64,000 nt of DNA from Methylomonas methanica (GTDB lineage Bacteria; Pseudomonadota; Gammaproteobacteria; Methylococcales; Methylomonadaceae): the NCBI GenBank assembly GCA_001644045.1, contig LUUF01000079.1, forward strand, positions 62,001 through 126,000, in the 5' to 3' direction. Made by a program: the position numbers and the translations under genes. Shown piece after piece: positions 39,428-47,163 of this stretch. The stretch's first letter is position 1, and each line of letters begins with the position of its first letter. The notes beneath the pieces were generated by a model, which made no database searches, had not been told where the DNA came from, and saw nothing but the letters and a program-made list of their open reading frames with translations.

Positions 39428-40807
39428 TTAGAAAGTGACGACTACGTCGGCAGTAAACAGGAACTGGCTTTGGCGGGTGCCATTGTCGAACGCCTTCGCG
39501 TCGTCGGTAAAGTCATAACGCACGTTCGGTCTTAAGTTCAGCCATTTTGCGGGTTTGTAGCTCATACCTGCGGTAACGGCATAGTAGCTGCTGCCTTGTT
39601 GCGTATAGCTAGCAAGATAGTTGCCGCCGCAAGCAAAGTTGTCGCCTTGGTTGGCCGATGCCGCATAGCAGCGACCTGGGCCGTATACCCGAATACCGTT
39701 ATGGTCGCGGAACCATTCAGCACGTAGGCCGGCGGATACTTTATCGTTTACATCATAGATAAGGTATTGGTTAATACCGTACCATTCAGCATTTTGAAGA
39801 TTACTCGCCGCACCGTTGTTTTGTGCAATTTGACCATTAGGCGTCCAGATGTTATCGGCAAAACCATGGTCGTGCTGGATAATGTAGTGCAACTTGTCTG
39901 TAAAGTTGTGTTTACCGACGATGCTATACATTGCCCAGGCATCGCTAACGCCTTCTGCACGGTCGCCAGCGGTCGATGTGATCGCTAATGAAGTTCCTGC
40001 ATCGTCGCTGGTCCATGTGACGCCACCCAGCCAAGCCCAGTTACCCAAGTCTCTGTCCCAGTTGCCGTCCCAGCCACCCGTGCTGCTGCCGGTCACCGCG
40101 CCGCCCATAACTGTCCAGTTACTGTTTGCTGCATAAGTAGCCAGTATCCCGGTATGAGTGAATGGTTCGCCGTACTGCATGGTGTAGGGCTTGGTGATGA
40201 AAAAGTTATCCGGAGAGGTCACTACTTCATAACCGATTGGGGTGTAGAAGTGGCCGACTTTGACGTCGATACCGTTACCGACTGGCAAGTTCAGTTCAGC
40301 GTAAGCTTGTGGCAGCGCCAATCCATAAAAGCGTTCGCCGTTGCCGCTCAAACCTAAGTCCCAACTGCCTCGTTCGCTGGCTTCCAGTGTCTTAGGATCA
40401 AATCCGGGAGAACCGTAGGCTTGGGTAAAGATAGCATCCGTGCCGTACATGGCATCCACCCGTCCGCCAATGTCAAATGAATCGCCGCTGACGTTTACCG
40501 CTTTTTGAAGATACAGATAAAACTGGTTAACTTGAAATTCGCCGCTGCGGTCATTGAATGTCACAGGGCCGTTGAAGCCGTCACCATTGCTGCTCATATT
40601 GGCGCCGACGCTAGCATTCAGCCAGCCACCCAATTTCAGATTGTGGTCCTTCATAAACTTGGCTTCGTTTGGATCAATGCCGGCTGCGCCCAACAAGCCG
40701 GACGCTTCTGTCCAGCTCTCTGCGCTGGCAGTGGTGCTGCAAAGTGCCGCTAAGCCTATTAGGCAAGTGCCTACGCCGTGCTTGCGTGAATGGAAGGCTT
40801 TTTTCAT
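39428..40807 (-). CDS. outer-membrane beta-barrel porin (BBP2/OmpL-like), nitrogen-regulated
   Basis: 459 residues. Signal peptide to about residue 29 (LAALCSTTASAES). The mature protein has alternating barrel strands (LKLGGWLNASVGA, QVNQFYLYLQKAV, VKVGHFYTPIGYEV) and ends with a C-terminal Phe (FTADVVVTF), as barrel proteins do. The pattern VGHFYTPIGYE with TKPYTMQYGEPFTHTG is that of the BBP2 (DUF1597) porins. A sigma-54 promoter and an NtrC-like site lie upstream and are shared with the divergent glnK-amtB unit, so it is probably induced by nitrogen limitation to admit a nitrogen source. The substrate is unknown. Confidence 0.85.
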   Translation of the reverse strand: MKKAFHSRKHGVGTCLIGLAALCSTTASAESWTEASGLLGAAGIDPNEAKFMKDHNLKLGGWLNASVGANMSSNGDGFNGPVTFNDRSGEFQVNQFYLYLQKAVNVSGDSFDIGGRVDAMYGTDAIFTQAYGSPGFDPKTLEASERGSWDLGLSGNGERFYGLALPQAYAELNLPVGNGIDVKVGHFYTPIGYEVVTSPDNFFITKPYTMQYGEPFTHTGILATYAANSNWTVMGGAVTGSSTGGWDGNWDRDLGNWAWLGGVTWTSDDAGTSLAITSTAGDRAEGVSDAWAMYSIVGKHNFTDKLHYIIQHDHGFADNIWTPNGQIAQNNGAASNLQNAEWYGINQYLIYDVNDKVSAGLRAEWFRDHNGIRVYGPGRCYAASANQGDNFACGGNYLASYTQQGSSYYAVTAGMSYKPAKWLNLRPNVRYDFTDDAKAFDNGTRQSQFLFTADVVVTF

Positions 40808-40846
40808 GTGGTTTACCTCTTGGTGAGTAAGTGTTGAAGAATTTAA

Positions 40847-40862
40847 AGCACTTTTCGGGCCA
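40847..40862 (-). promoter_or_regulatory. sigma-54 promoter of the porin gene
   Basis: Read leftward TGGCCCGAAAAGTGCT, fitting TGGCAC-N5-TTGCW with two mismatches and the obligatory GG-N10-GC spacing. Expected start site is about 29 bases before the ATG at 40807. Confidence 0.75.
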
Positions 40863-40944
40863 TATTTGTTTGTGGCTAAAATTAAAGGTTAAAGGCGGTT
40901 TTTTTTGATTCCAGCTGATCTTTTCTGGTGCGATTTTGGGCTGT

Positions 40945-40961
40945 TGCACAGATATGGTGCG
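40945..40961. promoter_or_regulatory. NtrC-like site 1
   Basis: TGCACAGATATGGTGCG, a 17-base dyad fitting TGCACCAWWWTGGTGCA except at three positions. Its centre is about 118 bases upstream of the predicted porin start, a typical enhancer distance. Confidence 0.75.
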
Positions 40962-41040
40962 CTCGCGATTCGGTATATCGGTGGTTACTATGACGCCATG
41001 GAAAAATTTGAGATTGTGAAACGGGTGGAATTCGAAATGG

Positions 41041-41057
41041 TGCGTCAGGGTGGTGCG
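41041..41057. promoter_or_regulatory. NtrC-like site 2
   Basis: TGCGTCAGGGTGGTGCG fits the NtrC dyad with a perfect right half (TGGTGC). Centre about 114 bases upstream of the predicted glnK start. Confidence 0.7.
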
Positions 41058-41074
41058 CGCACCATGACTGTGCG
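41058..41074. promoter_or_regulatory. NtrC-like site 3
   Basis: CGCACCATGACTGTGCG, directly abutting site 2, with a good left half (GCACCA) and partial right half. The junction of the two forms the perfect palindrome TGGTGCGCGCACCA (41051-41064). Tandem sites favour cooperative NtrC oligomer binding. Confidence 0.6.
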
Positions 41075-41135
41075 AATAGCATGTTCATTTGCGTTCGGGT
41101 TTTATAAATCCTTTGAAAATCAGGGGAATGAATAA

Positions 41136-41151
41136 TGGCATGCATCATGCT
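41136..41151 (+). promoter_or_regulatory. sigma-54 promoter of glnK-amtB
   Basis: TGGCATGCATCATGCT matches TGGCAC-N5-TTGCW at nine of eleven fixed positions with exact GG-N10-GC spacing. Expected start near 41163, 36 bases before the glnK ATG. Confidence 0.85.
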
Positions 41152-41195
41152 TTGCTTGTTTCGGGAATTTACTAACTCAAGCAAAGAGGTGTTGA

Positions 41196-41537
<342 letters not shown>

Positions 41538-41559
41538 TATCAAGATGGGGAAACCAACA

Positions 41560-42963
41560 ATGAAATATTTAACAGGCATGGCGCTATTCGCGCTGTTTGG
41601 ACTCTCGGGCATGGCGTTTGCGGAAGAAGTTGCGGCACCCGCCGTGCAAGCTACCGTCAATAAAGGCGATACCGCATGGATGATCGTCGCCACCGTATTG
41701 GTCGCCTTAATGGTTATACCTGGGTTGGCCTTGTTCTACGGCGGTATGGTGCGAGCCAAGAATATGTTGTCTATCTTGATGCAGGTCTTTGTAATCTTTT
41801 CGTTGACGGCGATTATGTGGGCGACTTTCGGCTACAGCGTAGCCTTTACTGAAGGCAACGCGTTTTTCGGCGGTTTCAGTAAGGCATTTTTGAAGGGCAT
41901 TACCCCGGATTCGATGGCGGCGACTTTCAGTAAAGGTGCCTATGTACCGGAATTCATTTATGTAGCGTTCCAGCTGACATTCTCGGCTATCACGCCGGCC
42001 TTGATCATAGGCGCATTTGCCGAACGGGTTAAATTTTCGGCGGTGCTGTTGTTTACCGTGATTTGGTTTAGCTTCTGCTATTTGCCGATGGCGCATATGG
42101 TGTGGTATTGGGCTGGCCCTGACGCCTACACCGATGCTGCCGCCGCGGAAACCGCGGGTGCGACCGCAGGCTTTTTATTCCAAAAAGGTGCGCTGGATTT
42201 TGCGGGCGGTACCGTGGTGCATATCAATGCCGGTATCGCCGGCTTGGTCGGTTGCTTGATGATAGGCAAGCGTATCGGCTACGGTAAAGAGTTCATCGCT
42301 CCGCACAGCGTGACTATGAACATGATAGGCGCATCCTTGTTGTGGATAGGCTGGTTCGGCTTCAACGCCGGCTCCAATCTAGAAGCCAACGGTCTGGCGG
42401 CATTGGTTTTCGTCAACACGTTATTGGCGGCTGCTGCGGCAACCTTGGCTTGGATGGGGGCGGAATGGGCAGTGCGCGGTAAACCCAGCATGTTGGGTGC
42501 TACATCTGGTGCTGTTGCCGGCTTGGTGGCGATCACGCCTGCTTGCGGCTGGTCGGGTCCCATGGGGGCTATCGGTTTAGGCTTGGTGGTCGGAGCAGTT
42601 TGCTTCTGGGCGGTAACGTTCTTAAAGCATGCGCTGAACTACGACGATTCGTTGGATGCTTTTGGCGTGCATGGGGTTGGCGGTATTATCGGGGCCTTGG
42701 GTACAGCCGTTGTCGCCAATCCTGACTTGGGTGGCACCGGTGTATGGGATTATGTCACCAACGCTACCTTGCCCGATTACAGTGTATTGACGCAGATTAC
42801 CAGTCAAGCCTGGGGCGTCGGTATCGCAATTGTCTGGTCCGGGGTAGTGTCCTTCGTTGCCTTCAAAATCGCCGACGTGGCTGTGGGGCTGCGGGTCAGC
42901 GAAGCGACCGAACGTGAAGGTCTGGATGTCACCGAGCATGGTGAAACCGCTTATCATGTATAG
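41560..42963 (+). CDS. amtB: ammonium transporter (first copy)
   Basis: Trimeric inner-membrane ammonium channel. The ATG at 41560 is preferred over that at 41545 because GGGGA lies at the right distance; it gives 467 residues with a signal peptide (FALFGLSGMAFAEE). Conserved blocks: PGLALFYGGMVRAKNML, ITPALIIGAFAERVKFS, pore His in LPMAHMVWYW, VVHINAGIAGLV, WIGWFGFNAGSN, and the second pore His in FGVHGVGGIIG. The C-terminal tail needed for GlnK control is present. Ends in a terminator. Methane oxidisers must manage ammonium, a competitive substrate of methane monooxygenase, which gives this uptake system added relevance. Confidence 0.97.
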   Translation: MKYLTGMALFALFGLSGMAFAEEVAAPAVQATVNKGDTAWMIVATVLVALMVIPGLALFYGGMVRAKNMLSILMQVFVIFSLTAIMWATFGYSVAFTEGNAFFGGFSKAFLKGITPDSMAATFSKGAYVPEFIYVAFQLTFSAITPALIIGAFAERVKFSAVLLFTVIWFSFCYLPMAHMVWYWAGPDAYTDAAAAETAGATAGFLFQKGALDFAGGTVVHINAGIAGLVGCLMIGKRIGYGKEFIAPHSVTMNMIGASLLWIGWFGFNAGSNLEANGLAALVFVNTLLAAAAATLAWMGAEWAVRGKPSMLGATSGAVAGLVAITPACGWSGPMGAIGLGLVVGAVCFWAVTFLKHALNYDDSLDAFGVHGVGGIIGALGTAVVANPDLGGTGVWDYVTNATLPDYSVLTQITSQAWGVGIAIVWSGVVSFVAFKIADVAVGLRVSEATEREGLDVTEHGETAYHV

Positions 42964-42987
42964 ACTTGAAAGCTGCGCTTAACGCGA

Positions 42988-43024
42988 AAAAAACGGGCGG
43001 TCGGCGATGGCTGCCCGTTTTTGT
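42988..43024 (+). terminator. terminator of glnK-amtB
   Basis: AAACGGGC (42991-42998) and GCCCGTTT (43013-43020) form an 8-base stem followed by TTTTTG, 28 bases past the amtB stop. Confidence 0.88.
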
Positions 43025-43032
43025 TATCATAA

Positions 43033-43049
43033 AGCACAACTTTGGTGCT
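43033..43049. promoter_or_regulatory. NtrC-like dyad before the second glnK
   Basis: AGCACAACTTTGGTGCT is a 17-base dyad close to the NtrC consensus. It lies about 104 bases before the second glnK ATG. No sigma-54 promoter with correct GG-N10-GC spacing could be found between the two, so its role is less sure than that of the sites at 40945-41074. Confidence 0.45.
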
Positions 43050-43123
43050 TTTGCCCGCGTAAATTGTAGGTTCTATCGGATTTATTTATCATTGGCGGCA
43101 ACAGTGACGAAACAGCTTTTTAA

Positions 43124-43483
<360 letters not shown>

Positions 43484-43518
43484 GTCTTCAACAAAAAATA
43501 AAAAGCAGTAGAACATCA

Positions 43519-43564
43519 AAAATCGCCCTGGTCTGCGCGAAATTCGCAGACCAGGGCGATTTTG
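43519..43564. terminator. long bidirectional hairpin between second glnK and amtB
   Basis: AAAATCGCCCTGGTCTGCG pairs perfectly over 19 bases with its complement (43545-43563) around a 7-base loop. With flanking A and T tracts, it should terminate in both directions or act as an attenuating or processing site inside the unit. Confidence 0.85.
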
Positions 43565-43616
43565 TCGTTTATAGCCTGCTTAATAATCACAACACACCAT
43601 CATTTCGTGATAGACA

Positions 43617-44909
43617 ATGACAACAATAACAAGAGCGCTGATGCTGATTGCATGCAGCTTGATACTGCCGGAGCCCGCCTGGGCCGACGGCATTAACCAA
43701 GCCAACACGGCTTGGGTTTTAACCTCCACCGCACTGGTCCTGTTCATGACCATTCCCGGCCTCTCGCTATTTTACGGCGGCTTGGTCAGAAGCAAGAACG
43801 TGCTGTCGGTACTGATGCAATGTTTTGCGATTACCTGTCTGGTATCGATACTGTGGCTGGCCGGCGTTTACAGCTTCGTATTTGCCGACGGCGGCAGCTG
43901 GCAGCAATTCCTGGGCGGCGGCAGTAAGATTTTTCTGCCGGAGATGGGCACGCAAAATTTGATCGGCGATATTCCGGAAACCGTGTTTTTCATGTTTCAG
44001 ATGACCTTCGCGATTATTACTCCCACTTTAATCGTCGGTGCCTTCGCCGAACGGATGAAGTTTTCGGCGATGCTCTGGTTTAGCGGGCTTTGGCTGATCG
44101 TGGTGTATATGCCGATTTGCCACTGGATCTGGGGCAACGGTTGGCTGGCGGCGTTGGGGGCCAAGGACTTCGCGGGCGGGATTGTGATTCATGTCAATGC
44201 CGGGGTTGCTTCCCTGGTGGCGGCATTAGTGTTGGGGCGTCGTAAGGGCTTTCCCACCGTGGCGATGCCGCCGCACAATATGACCATGGTCGTTACCGGT
44301 GCCGGTATGCTCTGGTTCGGTTGGTTCGGTTTCAATGGCGGTAGCGCGTTAAAAGCCGACGGCAGTGCAGGGATGGCGATAGCCGTGACGCATATCGCCG
44401 CCGCCGCCGGCGCGTTGACCTGGATGACGATCGAATGGCTGCGTTTTAGTAAACCCAGCGTATTGGGTATCGTCACCGGAATGGTTGCCGGGCTGGGCAC
44501 CATCACACCGGCCTCCGGTTTTGTCGGACCGATTGGTGGGTTGATCATCGGGATCATCGCCGGCGCGGTGTGTTTTTATGCCACGCAATTCGTCAAACGC
44601 CGTTTAAAAATCGACGATTCCTTGGACGTGTTTCCGGTACATGGGGTCGGCGGTTGTGTCGGTTCGATTTTAACCGGCGTGTTTGCTGCTGAAAGCTTCG
44701 GCGGCTTGGGTTTAAACGGGGTTACCATCGCCGAGCAAGTCGGCGTACAAGCTTTGGCTGTACTGGTGACCGCGGCCTGGAGCGGGTTATTCAGTTATGG
44801 TTTATTGAAACTCATCGACTTGTTTATTGGTTTACGCGTCAGTGAAGATGAAGAACAACAAGGTCTGGACATTGTGCTGCACGAAGAAACCGGCTACCAC
44901 AATCTGTAA
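43617..44909 (+). CDS. amtB: ammonium transporter (second copy)
   Basis: 430 residues, shorter than the first copy because it lacks the Ala-rich periplasmic insertion. Signal peptide LIACSLILPEPAWAD, then PGLSLFYGGLVRSKNVL, ITPTLIVGAFAERMKFS, pore His in MPICHWIWG, VIHVNAGVASLV, WFGWFGFNGGSAL and FPVHGVGGCVG. The C-terminal tail (LRVSEDEEQQGLDIVLHEE) is conserved with the first. The hairpin upstream implies separate or reduced expression relative to the adjacent PII gene. Sequence divergence from the first copy is much larger than between the two PII proteins. Confidence 0.96.
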   Translation: MTTITRALMLIACSLILPEPAWADGINQANTAWVLTSTALVLFMTIPGLSLFYGGLVRSKNVLSVLMQCFAITCLVSILWLAGVYSFVFADGGSWQQFLGGGSKIFLPEMGTQNLIGDIPETVFFMFQMTFAIITPTLIVGAFAERMKFSAMLWFSGLWLIVVYMPICHWIWGNGWLAALGAKDFAGGIVIHVNAGVASLVAALVLGRRKGFPTVAMPPHNMTMVVTGAGMLWFGWFGFNGGSALKADGSAGMAIAVTHIAAAAGALTWMTIEWLRFSKPSVLGIVTGMVAGLGTITPASGFVGPIGGLIIGIIAGAVCFYATQFVKRRLKIDDSLDVFPVHGVGGCVGSILTGVFAAESFGGLGLNGVTIAEQVGVQALAVLVTAAWSGLFSYGLLKLIDLFIGLRVSEDEEQQGLDIVLHEETGYHNL

Positions 44910-44940
44910 ACATTAGCGCGTAAACTATAGGCTTCTCATA

Positions 44941-44970
44941 GCGGGCAGGGCGGATAGCCACACTGCCCGC
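44941..44970 (+). terminator. hairpin after second amtB
   Basis: GCGGGCAG pairs with CTGCCCGC around a 14-base loop. There is no T-run, so it may be a weak or Rho-assisted terminator or a REP-like element. Confidence 0.5.
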
Positions 44971-44993
44971 ATCCCTACAAAATCAGGAAAATC

Positions 44994-45758
44994 ATGCCCA
45001 TCACTCTCGAAGCTTTAGAAATCATCGTTCGCGCCGCCGGCGATGTGGCGATGCAATATTTCAACGATCTGGATTCTCTGGCGATCAACAAAAAAAGTGC
45101 TCGCGATCTGGTCACCGACGCCGATGTCGCGGTGGAAAATTACCTGAAACAAGCGCTCGGCGAGCAGTGCCCCGAGTACGGTTTTTGGGGTGAGGAAAGC
45201 GGTCAAACCGCCAATCAAACCAGCCGTTGGATCGTCGATCCGATCGACGGCACCCATTCGTTCTCGAAAGGCCAATATTTTTGGGGCATCAGTGTCGCGT
45301 TGGAAATCGACGGCGAATTGATAATGGGCGCGGTTTACGGGCCGGCATTGGACGATTATTACTGCGCGGAAAAAGGCAAGGGTGCCTGGAAAAACGGCAA
45401 ACCTATCAGGGTTTCGGATGAAACCAGTTTGGCCAGCAGCATGGTATCCACGGGTTTTGCGTGCCTGCGCCAGTATTTGGAGGACAACAACCTGCCGCGA
45501 TTTAATCGTATCGCCCAGGCTACCACCGGTCAGCGGCGCTTGGGTTCCGCTGCACTGGATTTATGCACCGTTGCGGATGGCCAGGTCGATGCTTTTTGGG
45601 AGCAGGAGCTGAATCTTTATGACATCGCGGCGGGTGTGCTGATCGCCAAAGAGGCGGGCGCGACGGTCACCGATTTTAAAGGTAATCCCGGCGTGTTTCC
45701 AAAGCAGGTTTTTGTAACAAACGGCAAAATTCTTGATCAGCTGCTGCCGCTGATGTAA
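44994..45758 (+). CDS. inositol-monophosphatase-family phosphatase (HisN-type candidate)
   Basis: 254-residue Mg-dependent, lithium-sensitive-type phosphatase. Metal-site motifs GEES, VDPIDGTHSF and the later LYDIAAGVLIAKEAGA are intact. The family includes inositol-1-phosphatase (SuhB), CysQ and histidinol-phosphatase HisN. The GQYFWGISVAL wording and length resemble HisN, but substrate cannot be told with confidence. Not in a his cluster. Its last 22 bases overlap the end of the convergent glycosyltransferase gene. Confidence 0.88.
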   Translation: MPITLEALEIIVRAAGDVAMQYFNDLDSLAINKKSARDLVTDADVAVENYLKQALGEQCPEYGFWGEESGQTANQTSRWIVDPIDGTHSFSKGQYFWGISVALEIDGELIMGAVYGPALDDYYCAEKGKGAWKNGKPIRVSDETSLASSMVSTGFACLRQYLEDNNLPRFNRIAQATTGQRRLGSAALDLCTVADGQVDAFWEQELNLYDIAAGVLIAKEAGATVTDFKGNPGVFPKQVFVTNGKILDQLLPLM

Positions 45759-46951
45759 GCGTTTTTCATCAACATCTCGCAACGCTTGGCAATATTGATA
45801 GCTTGCTGTGCGGACGAGAAGCTTGCGTATTTTTCCGCAAACTGTTGGGCGGCCTGCGTGTGTTTCGAATTACGCAATAGCTCAGTCAGGGCCGTCTTGT
45901 AGTTGGGGCTTTTACTTTCCGCGGCGATATAAGTACCCGCGCCGAGAGCAGCGAGGTTTTGAGCGCTGATCAATTGTTCGAGTTGAAAAGGCAATGCAAG
46001 TAAGGGCTTGCCAGACAATAAAAATGCCGACAGCGTCGCCACGCCGCCATGGCAAATGGCCAGATCGCATTGTTTAGCGGCTGCGGAGATGATCACGGGA
46101 TGTGGTGTGATGTGCAGATTGGCGCTGCTATTTTTCTCGATAAAAGCGGGCGTTGTGCCGGGTATGTGCACCAATATCGACCAAGGCGACGCGCGCAACT
46201 GTTTTAACAGTGCATCCAGGCCCGGATATTCCGGGCGCAAATATGCGAATACTTTTTCGGCTCCGACGCTCGGCCAGATCGGCTCCATGCCGTCCGTTTG
46301 CAAAATGGTCGGTCCCCAATAGTTTGCGCTGCGGTATTGCCGATAATGGTCCAGCTCCGGAAACGTGCAGATAAAGTCTTCCGCAAAGTCGAATAAGTCT
46401 GCCAAAATCCGCAGCGATGGTGTATTCATGCGCTCTAAAACCGAGTTTGTCGTGCTCAATACCTGGCTTTCGATGGCGCTTAAGACCTTATCGGCGACTC
46501 GCAACCAGGGACGGATATTGGGCATGGGACTGAGGCGCGGCGGCGAGAAAAAGCCGGTGCCGAACCCGGCTCTCGGGATGTTAAATTCGCGGGCCGCGAG
46601 TAATGCGGTCGGCGCATGGTCGAATACTATCAGGTTGGGGTCCAAATACCGATATAAGGATTGCCAAGCTTTTGCCCGGGTAAACAGGCCGGTTTCATCG
46701 GTAAATCCGACATTCTGTAAAACTCCCGGATAACTGGAGGCGGGTGGTTGCACTCGACCGTCGGGCCAGCGTATAGGCGCCTGCAGATAAGTAAAGCTAT
46801 CATCAGCCAGCAAGGTTTCGGCATATTCCAGATCTCTAAGCGCGAATATTACCTCGTGTCCGAGTGTTTTAAGTTGTCTGGCAACTGGCACGAATGCGGC
46901 GGTATGACCGTAGCCGGCACCTAATTCCCAGCAATAAAGTACTCTACTCAT
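45737..46951 (-). CDS. UDP-glycosyltransferase-like (COG1819) enzyme
   Basis: 404 residues of the GT1/GT28-like fold. N-terminal acceptor domain begins MSRVLYCWELGAGYGHTAAF with the GxGH-type loop; C-terminal donor domain has CDLAICHGGVATLSAFLLSG then LPFQLEQLISAQNLAALGAG, matching the HGG nucleotide-sugar site of COG1819 enzymes that modify lipids, sterols or small molecules. No pathway partner is adjacent. Membrane segments not evident. Acceptor unknown. Confidence 0.85.
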   Translation of the reverse strand: MSRVLYCWELGAGYGHTAAFVPVARQLKTLGHEVIFALRDLEYAETLLADDSFTYLQAPIRWPDGRVQPPASSYPGVLQNVGFTDETGLFTRAKAWQSLYRYLDPNLIVFDHAPTALLAAREFNIPRAGFGTGFFSPPRLSPMPNIRPWLRVADKVLSAIESQVLSTTNSVLERMNTPSLRILADLFDFAEDFICTFPELDHYRQYRSANYWGPTILQTDGMEPIWPSVGAEKVFAYLRPEYPGLDALLKQLRASPWSILVHIPGTTPAFIEKNSSANLHITPHPVIISAAAKQCDLAICHGGVATLSAFLLSGKPLLALPFQLEQLISAQNLAALGAGTYIAAESKSPNYKTALTELLRNSKHTQAAQQFAEKYASFSSAQQAINIAKRCEMLMKNAYISGSS

Positions 46952-47163
46952 GGTTGCGGATTTTAATTCGGTTGAGCGGGTAATTATTTAAAGTTGATCG
47001 GGATATTTGCTACCGGAATTATTTTTACCAGCTTAAATCATGCCACGGCATTTGCTAAACAAATGAAATTACGCTATACCCTAATTAAACATGATGCGCA
47101 AACCTAATTACCGAAATAGGATTTCATTTTTAATCTACGCAGTATTAACTCACTGAATTTCTC
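46952..47163. other. divergent intergenic region (glycosyltransferase / autotransporter)
   Basis: 212 AT-rich bases that must carry both promoters. No operator or hairpin of note; the ATG at 47164 has no clear ribosome site directly upstream (AATTTCTC). Confidence 0.4.

Noticed and set aside
40905-41135. 76-residue open frame between porin and glnK
   Set aside because: It covers the NtrC-like sites, has no ribosome site and no recognisable protein; the bases are better explained as regulatory DNA.
43091-43106. sigma-54 promoter before the second glnK
   Set aside because: TGGCGGCAACAGTGAC has the GG but lacks the invariant GC at -12.
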